DNA of 53,140 nucleotides from an uncultured Prevotella sp. (GTDB lineage: Bacteria > Bacteroidota > Bacteroidia > Bacteroidales > Bacteroidaceae). This document shows positions 17,383 to 27,562 of the stretch, in pieces. Below the pieces are notes generated by a model. The model was not told the origin of the DNA, searched no databases, and worked only from the letters and a program-made list of their open reading frames with translations. Position 1 is the first letter of the stretch. Each line of letters starts with the position of its first letter. The stretch covers positions 1 to 53,140 of the forward strand of contig CALZYS010000003.1 of the NCBI GenBank assembly GCA_945830345.1. The letters are read 5' to 3'. The translations under genes and the position numbers were made by a program.

Positions 17383-20138
17383 CAGTTTCCCGCCGGCTTG
17401 GTCACATCCACACTCTGTGCGGGATACCACTTGAAGGTCTTCACGTCGTCGGGTTGTGCGGGATTGTAGTCCTTCCACTCAGAGCGCAGGGACTTGACGA
17501 GAGGGAGGTTGAGCTGTTTCATACCCATGATAACCATCTTTGCCACCTCGTATGCTCCGTAGGGATTGAAGTGAGTGTTGTCGGCAAGAGCGGTTGTCTG
17601 ACCGGGGAAGGAGTTTGCTGGATAATGCACGAGCGACGACTTGCTGCCCTCAAATCCGAGAGTCTCGAAGAATGTGCGGGTCATGTCGTGCAACTCGATT
17701 ACGGGAACGTTCTCTCTATGAGCCACTGTGCGCATAGCATCGGGATAGTCGCCATGGGTTTCCTGAATCTTGCTATGTGTAGCCTCGTCGAAGGAACGGC
17801 GCTGAGTGGGAGTGACAAAAATGATGTTTCCGCCCTTTGCCCTCACACGGTCGATAAATATCTTGAGGTTCTGCGAGAAGTTGTACCATGCACCGCTTCC
17901 GGGCTTGCGCTCCTTCTGGTCGTTGTGCCCAAACTCGCAGAACACGTAGTCGCCCTTCTTCATCTGCTCAATCACCTGGTCGAGACGGCCCTGGGCGATG
18001 AACGAACTTGTGGCAAGACCGCTCTCGGCATGATTGGCTATCACCACGTCGGGTCCAAACCACACGGGAGCCATCTGTCCCCAGCTGGCATATGGTTCGT
18101 AAGGCTGGTCGGTCACAGTAGAGTTGCCGCAGAGGAAAACCTGCGTTGCAGTGGTGTCGCGCTCTATACGCAACTCCTTGACGGCAGGAGCGGCACCGGT
18201 GAACTCCAATGTCAGGACATCGTCCCAGGTCATGGTTCCCTTCTCACGGTCCTTAATCTTCACGTATTTCAAGTCGGAGATAAACGGAGTGCGCTTGTTG
18301 ACGGTAAACTCAACCGTCTTGAACTCACCCTTCTTCGTTGTCACCTCATCCACCATTAGACGTCGGCTTTCAGCCCTTACGACAGTCTTTCCTGCCTTTT
18401 TCTTGGAGCCGAAGACAACAGTCACCTTGTAGTTGCCGTCGGGCAGTTCGGCTGCATAGTAGAACGGGGCGTTGTCCTTAGGGTCTCTCTTGCTCATATC
18501 CTCCACGATGGTGGTTTGGGCAATGAGATACTTGGCGAGGGGCGAGTCGTTGCGCATCAGACCCTTAGCCACACTCTTGGCGTTCAACTTGGCGCCGGTG
18601 AGAGAGGTGTGGGTATGGTCGTGGTTGTAATATGCCTTTGCCTCTTCCCTTCCGATACCGTCGAGGAAGTCCGCAGAGATATTGTGTACATCCACTAATT
18701 CCACTCCTGTCTCCTTAACCACCTCGCGATACCATTTGCCGTAAGAGTCGTTGCGACGCTCAATCTTGCCGCCGGGCCATTCGTTGCGCGGAGTGAGCGA
18801 CACGAGGATAGGAGTGGCACCCTTCTCCCTCACATCCTGAATGAATTTCTTCAGATACCAGCCGAAGGAATATACCACCTCGTATTTGCCGCTGTCGGCG
18901 AGCTTATATACATGGCTTGTGTCCTTGGCGCAGGCTATTGTTCCGCGTTGCTTCTGATTGTCGATAGGACCAATGTCATTGTGTCCGAACTGAATCAGCA
19001 CGAAGTCGCCGGGCTGAAGACTGTTATACACCTTGTCCCAACGTCCCTCGTTGAGATAAGTGCGGGTGCTGCGTCCTGCCTTGGCACAGTTGACGCAGGT
19101 AATCTTGTTCTGGTCGAACACGGTGTAAGCCTGTGAACCCCAGCCCCACATGCCGTTCTCGTCCTTGTCCTCGTTCTTCACCGTACTGTCGCCAGTGATG
19201 AACACCACGGGCTTGCCTTTTTCGCGGTTCACCTCTTCGGTGGGCAGTTCCACATTGTGCATCATTGCCTGCAGCGGAGCAAGTTTCGGGTCTTTGCTCT
19301 CGGCGATACCCTCGGCAGCCGACCTTGCGTTCATCATCGCACCGAAACGGCTTGTGTGGATATGGTCGGTGTAGAAGTGGTATTTCTCCTTCCACGGGCC
19401 GTAGGCATCGAGCTTTGAAGCCGAAATCTCATTGAGATCAACGTAAGGCACATTCTCCTGTTCAGCCACCTGCTTAGCCCATAGACCGAAAGTTTTGTTT
19501 ACACGCACTATCTTGCCGTTGTCGTCGTAGGCATCACGCGGAGTAAGCGACATCAGTATGGGATTGGCTCCCACGGCACGACAGTCGTTGATATATTTGC
19601 GGAGATATTCACCGTAGGTATAAACCGTTTCTTTCACTCCCGTTTCTTTGATAGTGACGTTGAGTGTGTCCTGGCCTATGCCTGGGATGCTGGCGCGGGC
19701 GCGTCCGCTGTCATACGGCCCGTTGTCGTTATGTCCGATGGAGATAATGACCCAGTCGCCCTTCTGTATGCCCTTACGCACGTCGGGCCAAAGGCGGTTG
19801 TAGAAGGTGCGGCTGCTCATACCTCCGAGAGCCTGGTTTTCAACAGTGATTTTATTCTCATCGAAGAACTCTTGGGCATAATATCCCCATCCCCACTGTC
19901 CGTTGTTTCCGTTGCCGAGCGTACCGTTGCGCATGGTGGAGTTGCCGATGAGGAAGAGTACGGGGTTGTTGCCCTTGCGGCTTGTGCCAGCCGGTATTCG
20001 TGCGGTCTTGGCCTTGTTGAGGCTGTCGAGGGTGTTATCAACGACCTTGTTGACATCCTCCATTGGTTTTGCCACTTGTGCAAAAGCCATTGTTGTAGAG
20101 AGCGATATGATAGCTCCCATCAGTATTCTTTTTTTCAT
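17382..20138 (-). CDS. Triple-domain SGNH/CE12-type rhamnogalacturonan acetylesterase
   Basis: Three SGNH units in one 918-aa ORF: GNSTMRN...GHND...DHIHTSRFGA; GDSTVKN...GHND...HDHTHTSLTGA; GNSTVTD...GHNDQ...DNTHFNPYGA; beta-rich linker between units 2 and 3. Confidence 0.88.
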   Translation of the reverse strand: MKKRILMGAIISLSTTMAFAQVAKPMEDVNKVVDNTLDSLNKAKTARIPAGTSRKGNNPVLFLIGNSTMRNGTLGNGNNGQWGWGYYAQEFFDENKITVENQALGGMSSRTFYNRLWPDVRKGIQKGDWVIISIGHNDNGPYDSGRARASIPGIGQDTLNVTIKETGVKETVYTYGEYLRKYINDCRAVGANPILMSLTPRDAYDDNGKIVRVNKTFGLWAKQVAEQENVPYVDLNEISASKLDAYGPWKEKYHFYTDHIHTSRFGAMMNARSAAEGIAESKDPKLAPLQAMMHNVELPTEEVNREKGKPVVFITGDSTVKNEDKDENGMWGWGSQAYTVFDQNKITCVNCAKAGRSTRTYLNEGRWDKVYNSLQPGDFVLIQFGHNDIGPIDNQKQRGTIACAKDTSHVYKLADSGKYEVVYSFGWYLKKFIQDVREKGATPILVSLTPRNEWPGGKIERRNDSYGKWYREVVKETGVELVDVHNISADFLDGIGREEAKAYYNHDHTHTSLTGAKLNAKSVAKGLMRNDSPLAKYLIAQTTIVEDMSKRDPKDNAPFYYAAELPDGNYKVTVVFGSKKKAGKTVVRAESRRLMVDEVTTKKGEFKTVEFTVNKRTPFISDLKYVKIKDREKGTMTWDDVLTLEFTGAAPAVKELRIERDTTATQVFLCGNSTVTDQPYEPYASWGQMAPVWFGPDVVIANHAESGLATSSFIAQGRLDQVIEQMKKGDYVFCEFGHNDQKERKPGSGAWYNFSQNLKIFIDRVRAKGGNIIFVTPTQRRSFDEATHSKIQETHGDYPDAMRTVAHRENVPVIELHDMTRTFFETLGFEGSKSSLVHYPANSFPGQTTALADNTHFNPYGAYEVAKMVIMGMKQLNLPLVKSLRSEWKDYNPAQPDDVKTFKWYPAQSVDVTKPAGN

Positions 20139-20178
20139 ATTATTTATTTAGGTTTTTCTTTATTTCTCAAAAACGCTG

Positions 20179-20242
20179 CAAAATTACATATTTATATTAT
20201 AAGCCCAACAAGAATATTTGATTTTTAACATTTAATATTTGG
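20179..20242 (-). promoter_or_regulatory. CE12-GH2 operon promoter: -7 TAATTTTG, TCAAA (20221-20217), CCAAA (20242-20238)
   Basis: Minus strand CCAAATATT-N12-TCAAATATT, 30 nt to TAnnTTTG. Confidence 0.6.
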
Positions 20243-20263
20243 TTTGTATTCATTCTTCATTCT

Positions 20264-22216
20264 TCATTTAAATAAATCTGGCAGATAGTACCCGAGGTGC
20301 GGGGGCTGATTGTAGCTCACGTTCTGCCATGCCACTGCCATACGGTAGGTGTGGTCGTGCATGAGCGTAGGGACGCGGTAGTCAGAGGGACAGTTGGTGG
20401 TGAAGATGTTGAGATGAGAGGCATCAGTGACATCCCAGAAGACAAGCTCCTCGCGCCAGTCGCCCATGAGGTCAGCCTGAAGATTAGGAGTTGCCTTGGT
20501 CCAGTTGCACGAACCCGAATTACCCATTTCGTGCAGCATATTTCCGTTGCTCAGTGGCAGGGGCTCAGCCCTCTTGCCGTTCCACTTCATAAGACATGGA
20601 GGGAAGAACGGACGGCGGGGGAGATTGCCAAGCAGTTCCTCCTGCAAGTCGCCATCCCAATAGATACGGAAGTTCATAGGGGGCATTGTCTTTGCGATGA
20701 CATTCCCATGGATGTCCTTCACCTCCCTGTTGCATATATGCCACATCTCGCAACCTCGGTGATTGGCATCTATGTCAGCGCACATGCCGCGTCCAGTGTC
20801 TTCATCCCCCTCTTCGTGAAAGAGTAGATCTCCCGTGCGTGCATCGCGAAGGTCGGCACCATAGGGACGCGCCTCATGAACCATATAGAACTCAAGTCCG
20901 GGCCGGTCGGGGTCGAGGTCGGATAGATGGAATGCATCACCATGTCCAAGCCCCGTGGAATAGAGCAGAGTACCATCATTGTCAATAGCGGCTGAGCCGT
21001 AGGTTATCTCGTCGCATCCATCGCCATCAACATCTGCCACTGCTATTCCGTGGGCACCTTGTCCGTATGCCGTAGCCTTCAGTCCTTTGGCGGATTTCAA
21101 TACCTTTCCATTGGCATCATGCAGGTTCCATTCCTCTGGACTGATGGATGCGTGCAACCACTTGGTGGTGAGCCGCTTGCCGTCGAAATCCACCGCCCAC
21201 AGATAAGAGCGCGTGTAATATCCGCGGCACATCACCGCACTCGCATTCCTGCTGATACCGTCGAGATGAGCCACGCATGCGAGATACCTCTCGCCACGGT
21301 TGCCCTGACATTTTGAGTCGCCCCATCCCGCATATTCAGCCTTGCTCCCGACACCGTAGGCGCGGTTGGGGTTATACCATACGGTGTGTATTGATTCTCC
21401 GGTTATTCCGGAAAATACTGTAAGAAGTTCCTCACCTTCGAGGATTCTTCCCTTGCGGTTGCGGTAGTCGGAGGAGTTTTCAATCTTTTTAATCTCCTCA
21501 TCAGTGGCAGACATAGTGACAAACTGCCCCTTGCCGTCGGTAGAACCTGGAGCCGTCTTGCATATCATCTCGGCCTTACCGTCGCCGTCGAAGTCATACA
21601 CGAGGAATTGCGTGTAGTGGGCACCGGCACGGATGTTGCGCCCGAGGTTGACGCGCCAGAGTCGCTTGCCTGTCAACTTATAGCAATCGAAGATGACATC
21701 GCCCGTATATCCGTCGTGCGAGTTGTCGTGGGCATTCGACGGGTCCCACTTCACAATGAGTTCATACTCGCCGTCACCGTCAACATCCCCCACCGAGCAA
21801 TCGTTTGGCGAATAGGTATATGACCTTCCGTCGGGAGTGTTGCCTCCGTCGGGGCGGTCGATGGGCATACGATAGAAGAGGTCACCCCATGGCTTGATTT
21901 CCTTTGAGGCCATCTCGCTGCCGCCTTGCCTTGCTATGATGCTATATGTGGATGAAGCCGTACCTTCGGCATCGGTGAAGTTGGTTGACTTGATGTCCTT
22001 GGCGATGGTCTTGCCGTTGCGCACAACGTCAAACGTCACGTCATTGGCATCGTCGCCGAGCAGTCGCCAGCTTACGAAAATTCCCTTGTCTTGTGCGGGC
22101 AGTGCCACCACGCCGCGGTCAAGTCGTTCATGAACAGTAGGAGAGATTGTTGCCTTCTGTCCCCAAGCCATGCCTATAGTCATGGCAAGCATTACGGTTG
22201 CAAATGTCTTTTTCAT
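20264..22216 (-). CDS. PL11-type rhamnogalacturonan lyase, secreted
   Basis: ERLDRGVVALPAQDKGIFVSWRLLGDD, repeated DVDGDGEYEL / DFDGDGKAEM / DVDGDGCDEI calcium-binding motifs, LMGDWREELVFWDVTD. Confidence 0.9.
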   Translation of the reverse strand: MKKTFATVMLAMTIGMAWGQKATISPTVHERLDRGVVALPAQDKGIFVSWRLLGDDANDVTFDVVRNGKTIAKDIKSTNFTDAEGTASSTYSIIARQGGSEMASKEIKPWGDLFYRMPIDRPDGGNTPDGRSYTYSPNDCSVGDVDGDGEYELIVKWDPSNAHDNSHDGYTGDVIFDCYKLTGKRLWRVNLGRNIRAGAHYTQFLVYDFDGDGKAEMICKTAPGSTDGKGQFVTMSATDEEIKKIENSSDYRNRKGRILEGEELLTVFSGITGESIHTVWYNPNRAYGVGSKAEYAGWGDSKCQGNRGERYLACVAHLDGISRNASAVMCRGYYTRSYLWAVDFDGKRLTTKWLHASISPEEWNLHDANGKVLKSAKGLKATAYGQGAHGIAVADVDGDGCDEITYGSAAIDNDGTLLYSTGLGHGDAFHLSDLDPDRPGLEFYMVHEARPYGADLRDARTGDLLFHEEGDEDTGRGMCADIDANHRGCEMWHICNREVKDIHGNVIAKTMPPMNFRIYWDGDLQEELLGNLPRRPFFPPCLMKWNGKRAEPLPLSNGNMLHEMGNSGSCNWTKATPNLQADLMGDWREELVFWDVTDASHLNIFTTNCPSDYRVPTLMHDHTYRMAVAWQNVSYNQPPHLGYYLPDLFK

Positions 22217-22227
22217 AATATGTCTTT

Positions 22228-24642
22228 TTATTTTATCAAATACCTCTTGCGGCTTTTATCGAAATCCACGTTCCATTGATCCACAATGATGTGATTGTCG
22301 AGAGCCTTGATTCTCAGGGAGTGCCTTCCTGGGATGAAGCCGTTAAGCTCAATCTCCCTCACTGCCTGTCCCCTAAGGACGTTGAGTTTCCAACGCTCCG
22401 AGCGGAAAGGTTCTTTTAGTGAGAACACCCGCTCCTCACCTCCATCTATGCTTGCCGAGAAGCGAATGTCACCGTTGTCGTTGGGCTGGGTGGGGATGAG
22501 GGCGATCTTCATTACGGCATCACCGCTTGACGATGTGTCGAAAGTGTAATCGAGAGTGCCACCCTTGGGTATGCTGAGTGCATTCATGCTGTGTCCGAGC
22601 ATCTGTATCGCCTTGCAGCCTTCGGACGCGGATGAATACTCATTGGCGTTGCGCGAGATATACTCACATTCATTGCTTGTGACAATTATAACAGAAGAGT
22701 CATTCTTGTATGCAGTGTCAGGCATACCGAAGACCGGCAGGTTACGGGGATTCATCGACATAAGATTCTTCCACTTGCCTCCAGCGAGTTCGTTGTTGTA
22801 GCGTTCCGTCAGTGTCTTTATCTCTTCGTATGCCCCCGCGCTTTGCTTTGCGGCATCGGCATCTCCCGTCTGCCTTGCCTTTTGTGCGAGAAGCAGTTTG
22901 CGGGCATTGGCATCTGCGGCAAGCACGGGATATTCTATTGCTGCAAAATAGGCATCCTTCAATCTCGCGGGAATGATGCCTTCCACCTTCTTCACGGCAG
23001 ATGAGACAGAGGAATAACGTTGCAGATATTCTCCTATTTCATCTATCGTAAACTCAGTGTCCTGTATGGGACTCAGTCCACGGTTGTATTTTTTCTTGTC
23101 GAGTTCCACTTGTGTCCATCCCATAAACTCAGGGCGACGCTGGGCGCACAGTCTGTAAAATTCCTTCATGGCAGGGAACAGTTGCTTGCCTGCCTCCTCG
23201 CCAAACTGGCGGCAGAGCCAACGCAAGTAATGATTCTCGATACTCGCCTCGTTCACGCAGTTGATGTCCCATGCCATATCGAGAAACAGTTCGAGGTCAT
23301 ATCCCGCAACCTTCGGGTCATGCACATTCACTATCCACAGTTTGCGGGCGTTGTGGTCGTATGCCGTGCGCATCTCGTTGTATATCAGTCCCGGTTGCAT
23401 GGTAGTCAACCACAGGTGGTCATGCGGACGTCCCCAATAGCTGAGGTGGTAGTATATTCCCGCTCCGCCGATGCGCTTCTGTTCCTCATCGTTGGACAGT
23501 CGCGTGAGATAACCGTAGTTGTCGTCACACCACATCAGCGTGACATATTCGGGCACCTTCAGTCCCTGCTCGTATATCTGCAGCACCTCCTTGTAGGGGA
23601 TGAAAATCTGCGTTTGCTTTGCAGGGTCGCCGATATGCTTGGCAATCAGTTCCTGCTGGTCGTTGATTACACGCTGCAGTCCGTCGAACTTCTGTTCCAT
23701 GGTCTTCGCGCCCTCCATCGAACCGTCGTGAATGCCTCGCATACCTATGGTGAATAGATTGCCTCCTGCGGAGTTCTTCACCTCGTCGAGACGCTCAGTC
23801 CAATACTTTTGCACATTCTCGCGGTTGGTGAAGTAGTTGAAAGCCCCGCGCTCCTTGACGTTCCACTCACCCGTGTTGCTCCTCAAAAGCGGTTCGCAGT
23901 GGGACGAGCCAACAGCAATGCCGCAACTGTCAGCCACCTCCTTTGCGCTGGAAGTCTTGAAGAACGACACCGTTCCCTCGTGCATCGCAGGCCAAATGGC
24001 ATTGGCACGCAGGCGCATCAGCAGTTGGAACACCTTTTTATATATGTCCCTGTCGATAAGTCCCTTTTGTCCTTTCTCGCTCCATGGGCGGATACTCCAG
24101 TCTTCATCGTTGATGAAAATGCCTCGATATTCCACCGATGCCCCCTGGGTGATGGAGGTATTACGGTTGATGGCAAGACGAGATTTCCTTTCCGGCACCA
24201 CGTCACCCCACCATATCCAAGGGTTCACTCCCGCCATCCTCGACATTTCAAGAATACCATAAGCTGTGCCCCTTCCGTTCTTTCCCACTATGAGCACCTT
24301 TCCGTCAGTCACTGAGATATGAAATCCGTCGCACAAGGAAATGACCTTATCTACGGGCACATTCTTGCGCACGAGTTCTTTCCTCACTTTCTTGCTTGCC
24401 TTGTCGAGTTCCACTATCCTCAACGTGCCTTTTTTTGCAGGTATGGCCTTTCTGCCCGTGACAGCCGACATGTCGTCGGAAAACATGTCGAGAGCCACCT
24501 TCACAACGGGGTCCACGTCCGTCAGCACGTTGTATGCCACGGCATTCTCACCGTCATACCATAGGAGTTCATCTGCTGTTTGTGCCGTCATGTATGACAT
24601 GGCAAACATCATCAGACAGCATATAATAAATCTCTTAAACAT
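22228..24642 (-). CDS. GH115-family glycosidase (alpha-glucuronidase-like), secreted
   Basis: Likely start at internal M19 (MFKRFIICCLMMFAMSYMTAQ). GTAYGILEMSRMAGVNPWIWWGDVVPERK, YRGIFINDEDWSIRPW, LRANAIWPAMHEG, VTLMWCDDNYGYLTRL. Confidence 0.88.
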   Translation of the reverse strand: MFKRFIICCLMMFAMSYMTAQTADELLWYDGENAVAYNVLTDVDPVVKVALDMFSDDMSAVTGRKAIPAKKGTLRIVELDKASKKVRKELVRKNVPVDKVISLCDGFHISVTDGKVLIVGKNGRGTAYGILEMSRMAGVNPWIWWGDVVPERKSRLAINRNTSITQGASVEYRGIFINDEDWSIRPWSEKGQKGLIDRDIYKKVFQLLMRLRANAIWPAMHEGTVSFFKTSSAKEVADSCGIAVGSSHCEPLLRSNTGEWNVKERGAFNYFTNRENVQKYWTERLDEVKNSAGGNLFTIGMRGIHDGSMEGAKTMEQKFDGLQRVINDQQELIAKHIGDPAKQTQIFIPYKEVLQIYEQGLKVPEYVTLMWCDDNYGYLTRLSNDEEQKRIGGAGIYYHLSYWGRPHDHLWLTTMQPGLIYNEMRTAYDHNARKLWIVNVHDPKVAGYDLELFLDMAWDINCVNEASIENHYLRWLCRQFGEEAGKQLFPAMKEFYRLCAQRRPEFMGWTQVELDKKKYNRGLSPIQDTEFTIDEIGEYLQRYSSVSSAVKKVEGIIPARLKDAYFAAIEYPVLAADANARKLLLAQKARQTGDADAAKQSAGAYEEIKTLTERYNNELAGGKWKNLMSMNPRNLPVFGMPDTAYKNDSSVIIVTSNECEYISRNANEYSSASEGCKAIQMLGHSMNALSIPKGGTLDYTFDTSSSGDAVMKIALIPTQPNDNGDIRFSASIDGGEERVFSLKEPFRSERWKLNVLRGQAVREIELNGFIPGRHSLRIKALDNHIIVDQWNVDFDKSRKRYLIK

Positions 24643-24644
24643 AG

Positions 24645-27515
24645 TTATTTCCAATTTCTTATTGTTTCCTGCATGAAAATGGCATCCATTGTCCATGTGG
24701 CACAGTCATTTGTCCATAACGATGGTTTATGTGACAACGGAAGATTATTGAGCAGACTATCCCATGCAGCCTTAGCAGTAGGGGCATTGCCTTGCCATGC
24801 GGCATAAGCCTGCAGACGGGGTATTCTGAACTTATTGCGCTTGATTTCCCATGCTTTCTCTTTATATTGACCACAAAACAGTCTCCATAAATAGAAGAAT
24901 TGAGGGGCATCGATTGACAATTGGAGTTCGTTGAGAAGCTCAAATCCACCCATAATCGGCATAAGATGATTGGTGGTCTGCTCATCAGGCATGTCGGTAG
25001 ATATTACACCTGTCGCCGGATCATAGCCCAAAGCCAACGGTCCCTGGAAGAAATGGTGGGGCAATCCAATTATCGAGTTCATGCCTGCGAACAATTTGTC
25101 GCGATACGTTGTATCACCTGAGCGTTCCCATTCAGCGAGCCAGTTGGAGGCATATCCAACCCAATCCGGCCCTATCCTAAGTCTGGCTGGAGCAGAACAA
25201 GGATATTTTTCCCTTGGTTGGGCAAGGCGCATCGGGTCGAGGGTATAAAGCAGAGTATCTGCATCCGCCACCTCGTGCATGATGTCACCCAGTCGGTCGT
25301 CTGCCGTTAGATAGAATAGGAACCTGTTCCACCAAGCCTCGCTTATTCTCGACTCTTTGGCGCCACATCCCCAATGCACGACATTATGGCGACTGCCCAG
25401 TCCCGAATGTGGTCCGAAGTGATAGGTGTCAACCTCCGAGCAGTGGCGGGTCATAGCCTCAGCCATACGCCATATCCTGCTGTCGGCAGTGCGCAAAAAC
25501 TGATACCAGAACATCGAGGGTGAGGCCAGTTCGGTATTGTCCCAAGCATAGCCTCCCACGTCATAGCGCCATTCGTCGCGACTTGTGTCGTAGCCGTGCA
25601 TCACGTCTCCATAGTTGAAGAATCCATACCATCCATGTCGCTCTATCTCCCTTTCATAAAAATCCATGATACCGCCGAGTGTGCCTTCTATGATTGAGTC
25701 ACGACTATTCTCCATTATAGGAAGACTCCATATACCGAATGCCCTCTTGCGATGAAGGTATTCGGGAGTCGGCAGCAACACACAATCATCGTCATAGTCG
25801 GGATTGATATATATTATACTCGTGCGAGCTATTCCCCATGCAGTGCTCATCCCAGGCTGAACGTCCTCATAGGCATATTCCAACGAATGGGGAATGGTGT
25901 CGTAATGAGCGAAAGAGAAAGGCTCTGCCTCTGGAGAATAAAGACTGACGATGACGGAGGCTGAGTCTCCCCTTGCACCGTCAACCTGCAGTGTGGATGG
26001 ATAACTCTGCCAGAAATCCTTCAGTCGAAATACTGTTGAAGAGACACTGTCACCAATCTCTACCCTACCGCCACTTCTATTGCCTTCGATAGTGCCAATC
26101 CATGGACTGATGCTTGTAGCTCGCTTCCTGATAGAGTAGCCATTGGGAGACAGCTGACTAAGTCTGAAGCCGTCCCACTTGGCAATTTGTTCGAGAGTTT
26201 CAATTGTCTTGGGGTCTTTCTTCTCCATATCTATCGGACGGCGGGAAATGAGCGGTTGCACTGACATTCGGCTGCGGTCGTCAAACTTAACATATCTTTC
26301 GAAAGCCTCACCGTGCATTGGCACCTTGAAACGGATGGAAAGTTCCTTGAGTCCCTCTTTATTAAGTATGCTGTCAACCAACAGGGTATGCACAAATTTC
26401 ACTTGTTTGCTTCCTTTGTAAGTGTAAGCCCTTATGACAAAGTTGTCCCCCGTGAACTTATGCACAGTGGAAATGTTGCCCTTTCTCTCCACAACATGTT
26501 CCACTATAGGGCACACCATATTATTAAGCGTCACAGTGAATGGAGGTATAACGCCTTCTGCCAATGACACTTCGCACTTCTCCTTTGTTTTCCTATGCTT
26601 GGAATTCTTTCTGACGCCCACCTTTGAAAGAATGCATGAATCCACCCCTTGTGGGATGACCCCCGTAAAGGCTTGCCACTTAGCACTTCCGTCACTCCAC
26701 GATGCAAGTCTTCGGGTCTCCAATGCAATGCTTTCACCCTTGTCTGTCTTCAAGACAAAAGCGTAATCGTCATGGTTCACCTCACCTTGGTCGAAAGGAA
26801 CCCCAAAGGTAACAGCCCCCTGCCCCTTGCCGCCAATCCATTTCAGCACTATGCCATCATGGTCGGGATCAGAACAAGAATATCTGAAATTTTTCATTTC
26901 AGCATGGGCAAGTGTTGTCCTAAAACCAAAGTAGCCACTCTTTAATGGTTTAGGGTCAACGTAATCCACGAGACACTCACCGTCAATAATATATCTCACC
27001 CTGCCGTCAATAGCCTCAAGTCGGATATGATACCAATGGTCGGCCTTAATAAGATGCTCTTTATCGGTATATTCCCTAAGAATAATAGGTTTCAGCCACT
27101 CTTCCTCTACGGATGGGGCATAGCCTGTATAACGGCGGAAACGTGTCGTGGTGTTCCAGTTGCCACCATAGCCCAAATAATACATCTTCAGTGCATAGTT
27201 ATTAGCAAACTTTCCTCCATAGCCTCCGCATTTGTCAGCCATCCAGAAACAGTTGAGGTCACTCACACGGATGTTTCCCTTGTCATCCCGGAATTGCGGG
27301 TCGGAGACAATGCGGGCATCATATTCAATTATGGTGTTGCCCGTCATTCTGTTGGTATTCCATAGTGTAAGACCTTTTGGCGCAATAATTGTAGTCACGC
27401 CATCTTGAGTGGTGACAGATGACGAGGCATCCTCTGCCTCTATCCACCAATCGCCTTTAGCATTTGCCGAGATGCCAATTGCCGAAAGAAGAATAATTAT
27501 TAGCAGTCTTCCCAT
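24645..27515 (-). CDS. Exo-rhamnogalacturonan lyase-like (PcRGLX/YetA, PL26-type) with N-terminal DUF6250-like domain
   Basis: N-terminal GDWWIEAEDASSSVTTQDGVTTIIAPKGLTLWN...IEYDARIV...CFWMADK; then GQGAVTFGVPFDQGEVNHDDYAFVLKTDKGESIALETRRLASWSDGSAKWQAFTGVIP. Confidence 0.75.
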   Translation of the reverse strand: MGRLLIIILLSAIGISANAKGDWWIEAEDASSSVTTQDGVTTIIAPKGLTLWNTNRMTGNTIIEYDARIVSDPQFRDDKGNIRVSDLNCFWMADKCGGYGGKFANNYALKMYYLGYGGNWNTTTRFRRYTGYAPSVEEEWLKPIILREYTDKEHLIKADHWYHIRLEAIDGRVRYIIDGECLVDYVDPKPLKSGYFGFRTTLAHAEMKNFRYSCSDPDHDGIVLKWIGGKGQGAVTFGVPFDQGEVNHDDYAFVLKTDKGESIALETRRLASWSDGSAKWQAFTGVIPQGVDSCILSKVGVRKNSKHRKTKEKCEVSLAEGVIPPFTVTLNNMVCPIVEHVVERKGNISTVHKFTGDNFVIRAYTYKGSKQVKFVHTLLVDSILNKEGLKELSIRFKVPMHGEAFERYVKFDDRSRMSVQPLISRRPIDMEKKDPKTIETLEQIAKWDGFRLSQLSPNGYSIRKRATSISPWIGTIEGNRSGGRVEIGDSVSSTVFRLKDFWQSYPSTLQVDGARGDSASVIVSLYSPEAEPFSFAHYDTIPHSLEYAYEDVQPGMSTAWGIARTSIIYINPDYDDDCVLLPTPEYLHRKRAFGIWSLPIMENSRDSIIEGTLGGIMDFYEREIERHGWYGFFNYGDVMHGYDTSRDEWRYDVGGYAWDNTELASPSMFWYQFLRTADSRIWRMAEAMTRHCSEVDTYHFGPHSGLGSRHNVVHWGCGAKESRISEAWWNRFLFYLTADDRLGDIMHEVADADTLLYTLDPMRLAQPREKYPCSAPARLRIGPDWVGYASNWLAEWERSGDTTYRDKLFAGMNSIIGLPHHFFQGPLALGYDPATGVISTDMPDEQTTNHLMPIMGGFELLNELQLSIDAPQFFYLWRLFCGQYKEKAWEIKRNKFRIPRLQAYAAWQGNAPTAKAAWDSLLNNLPLSHKPSLWTNDCATWTMDAIFMQETIRNWK

Positions 27516-27562
27516 ACTGTATTTTTCAATGTTGTATTTCCTTAGTAAGTCACAAATAACTC

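Noticed and set aside
17454-18359. 301-aa plus-strand ORF opposite CE12
   Set aside because: Shadow ORF with no domain-like sequence; the opposite frame has three esterase motifs.
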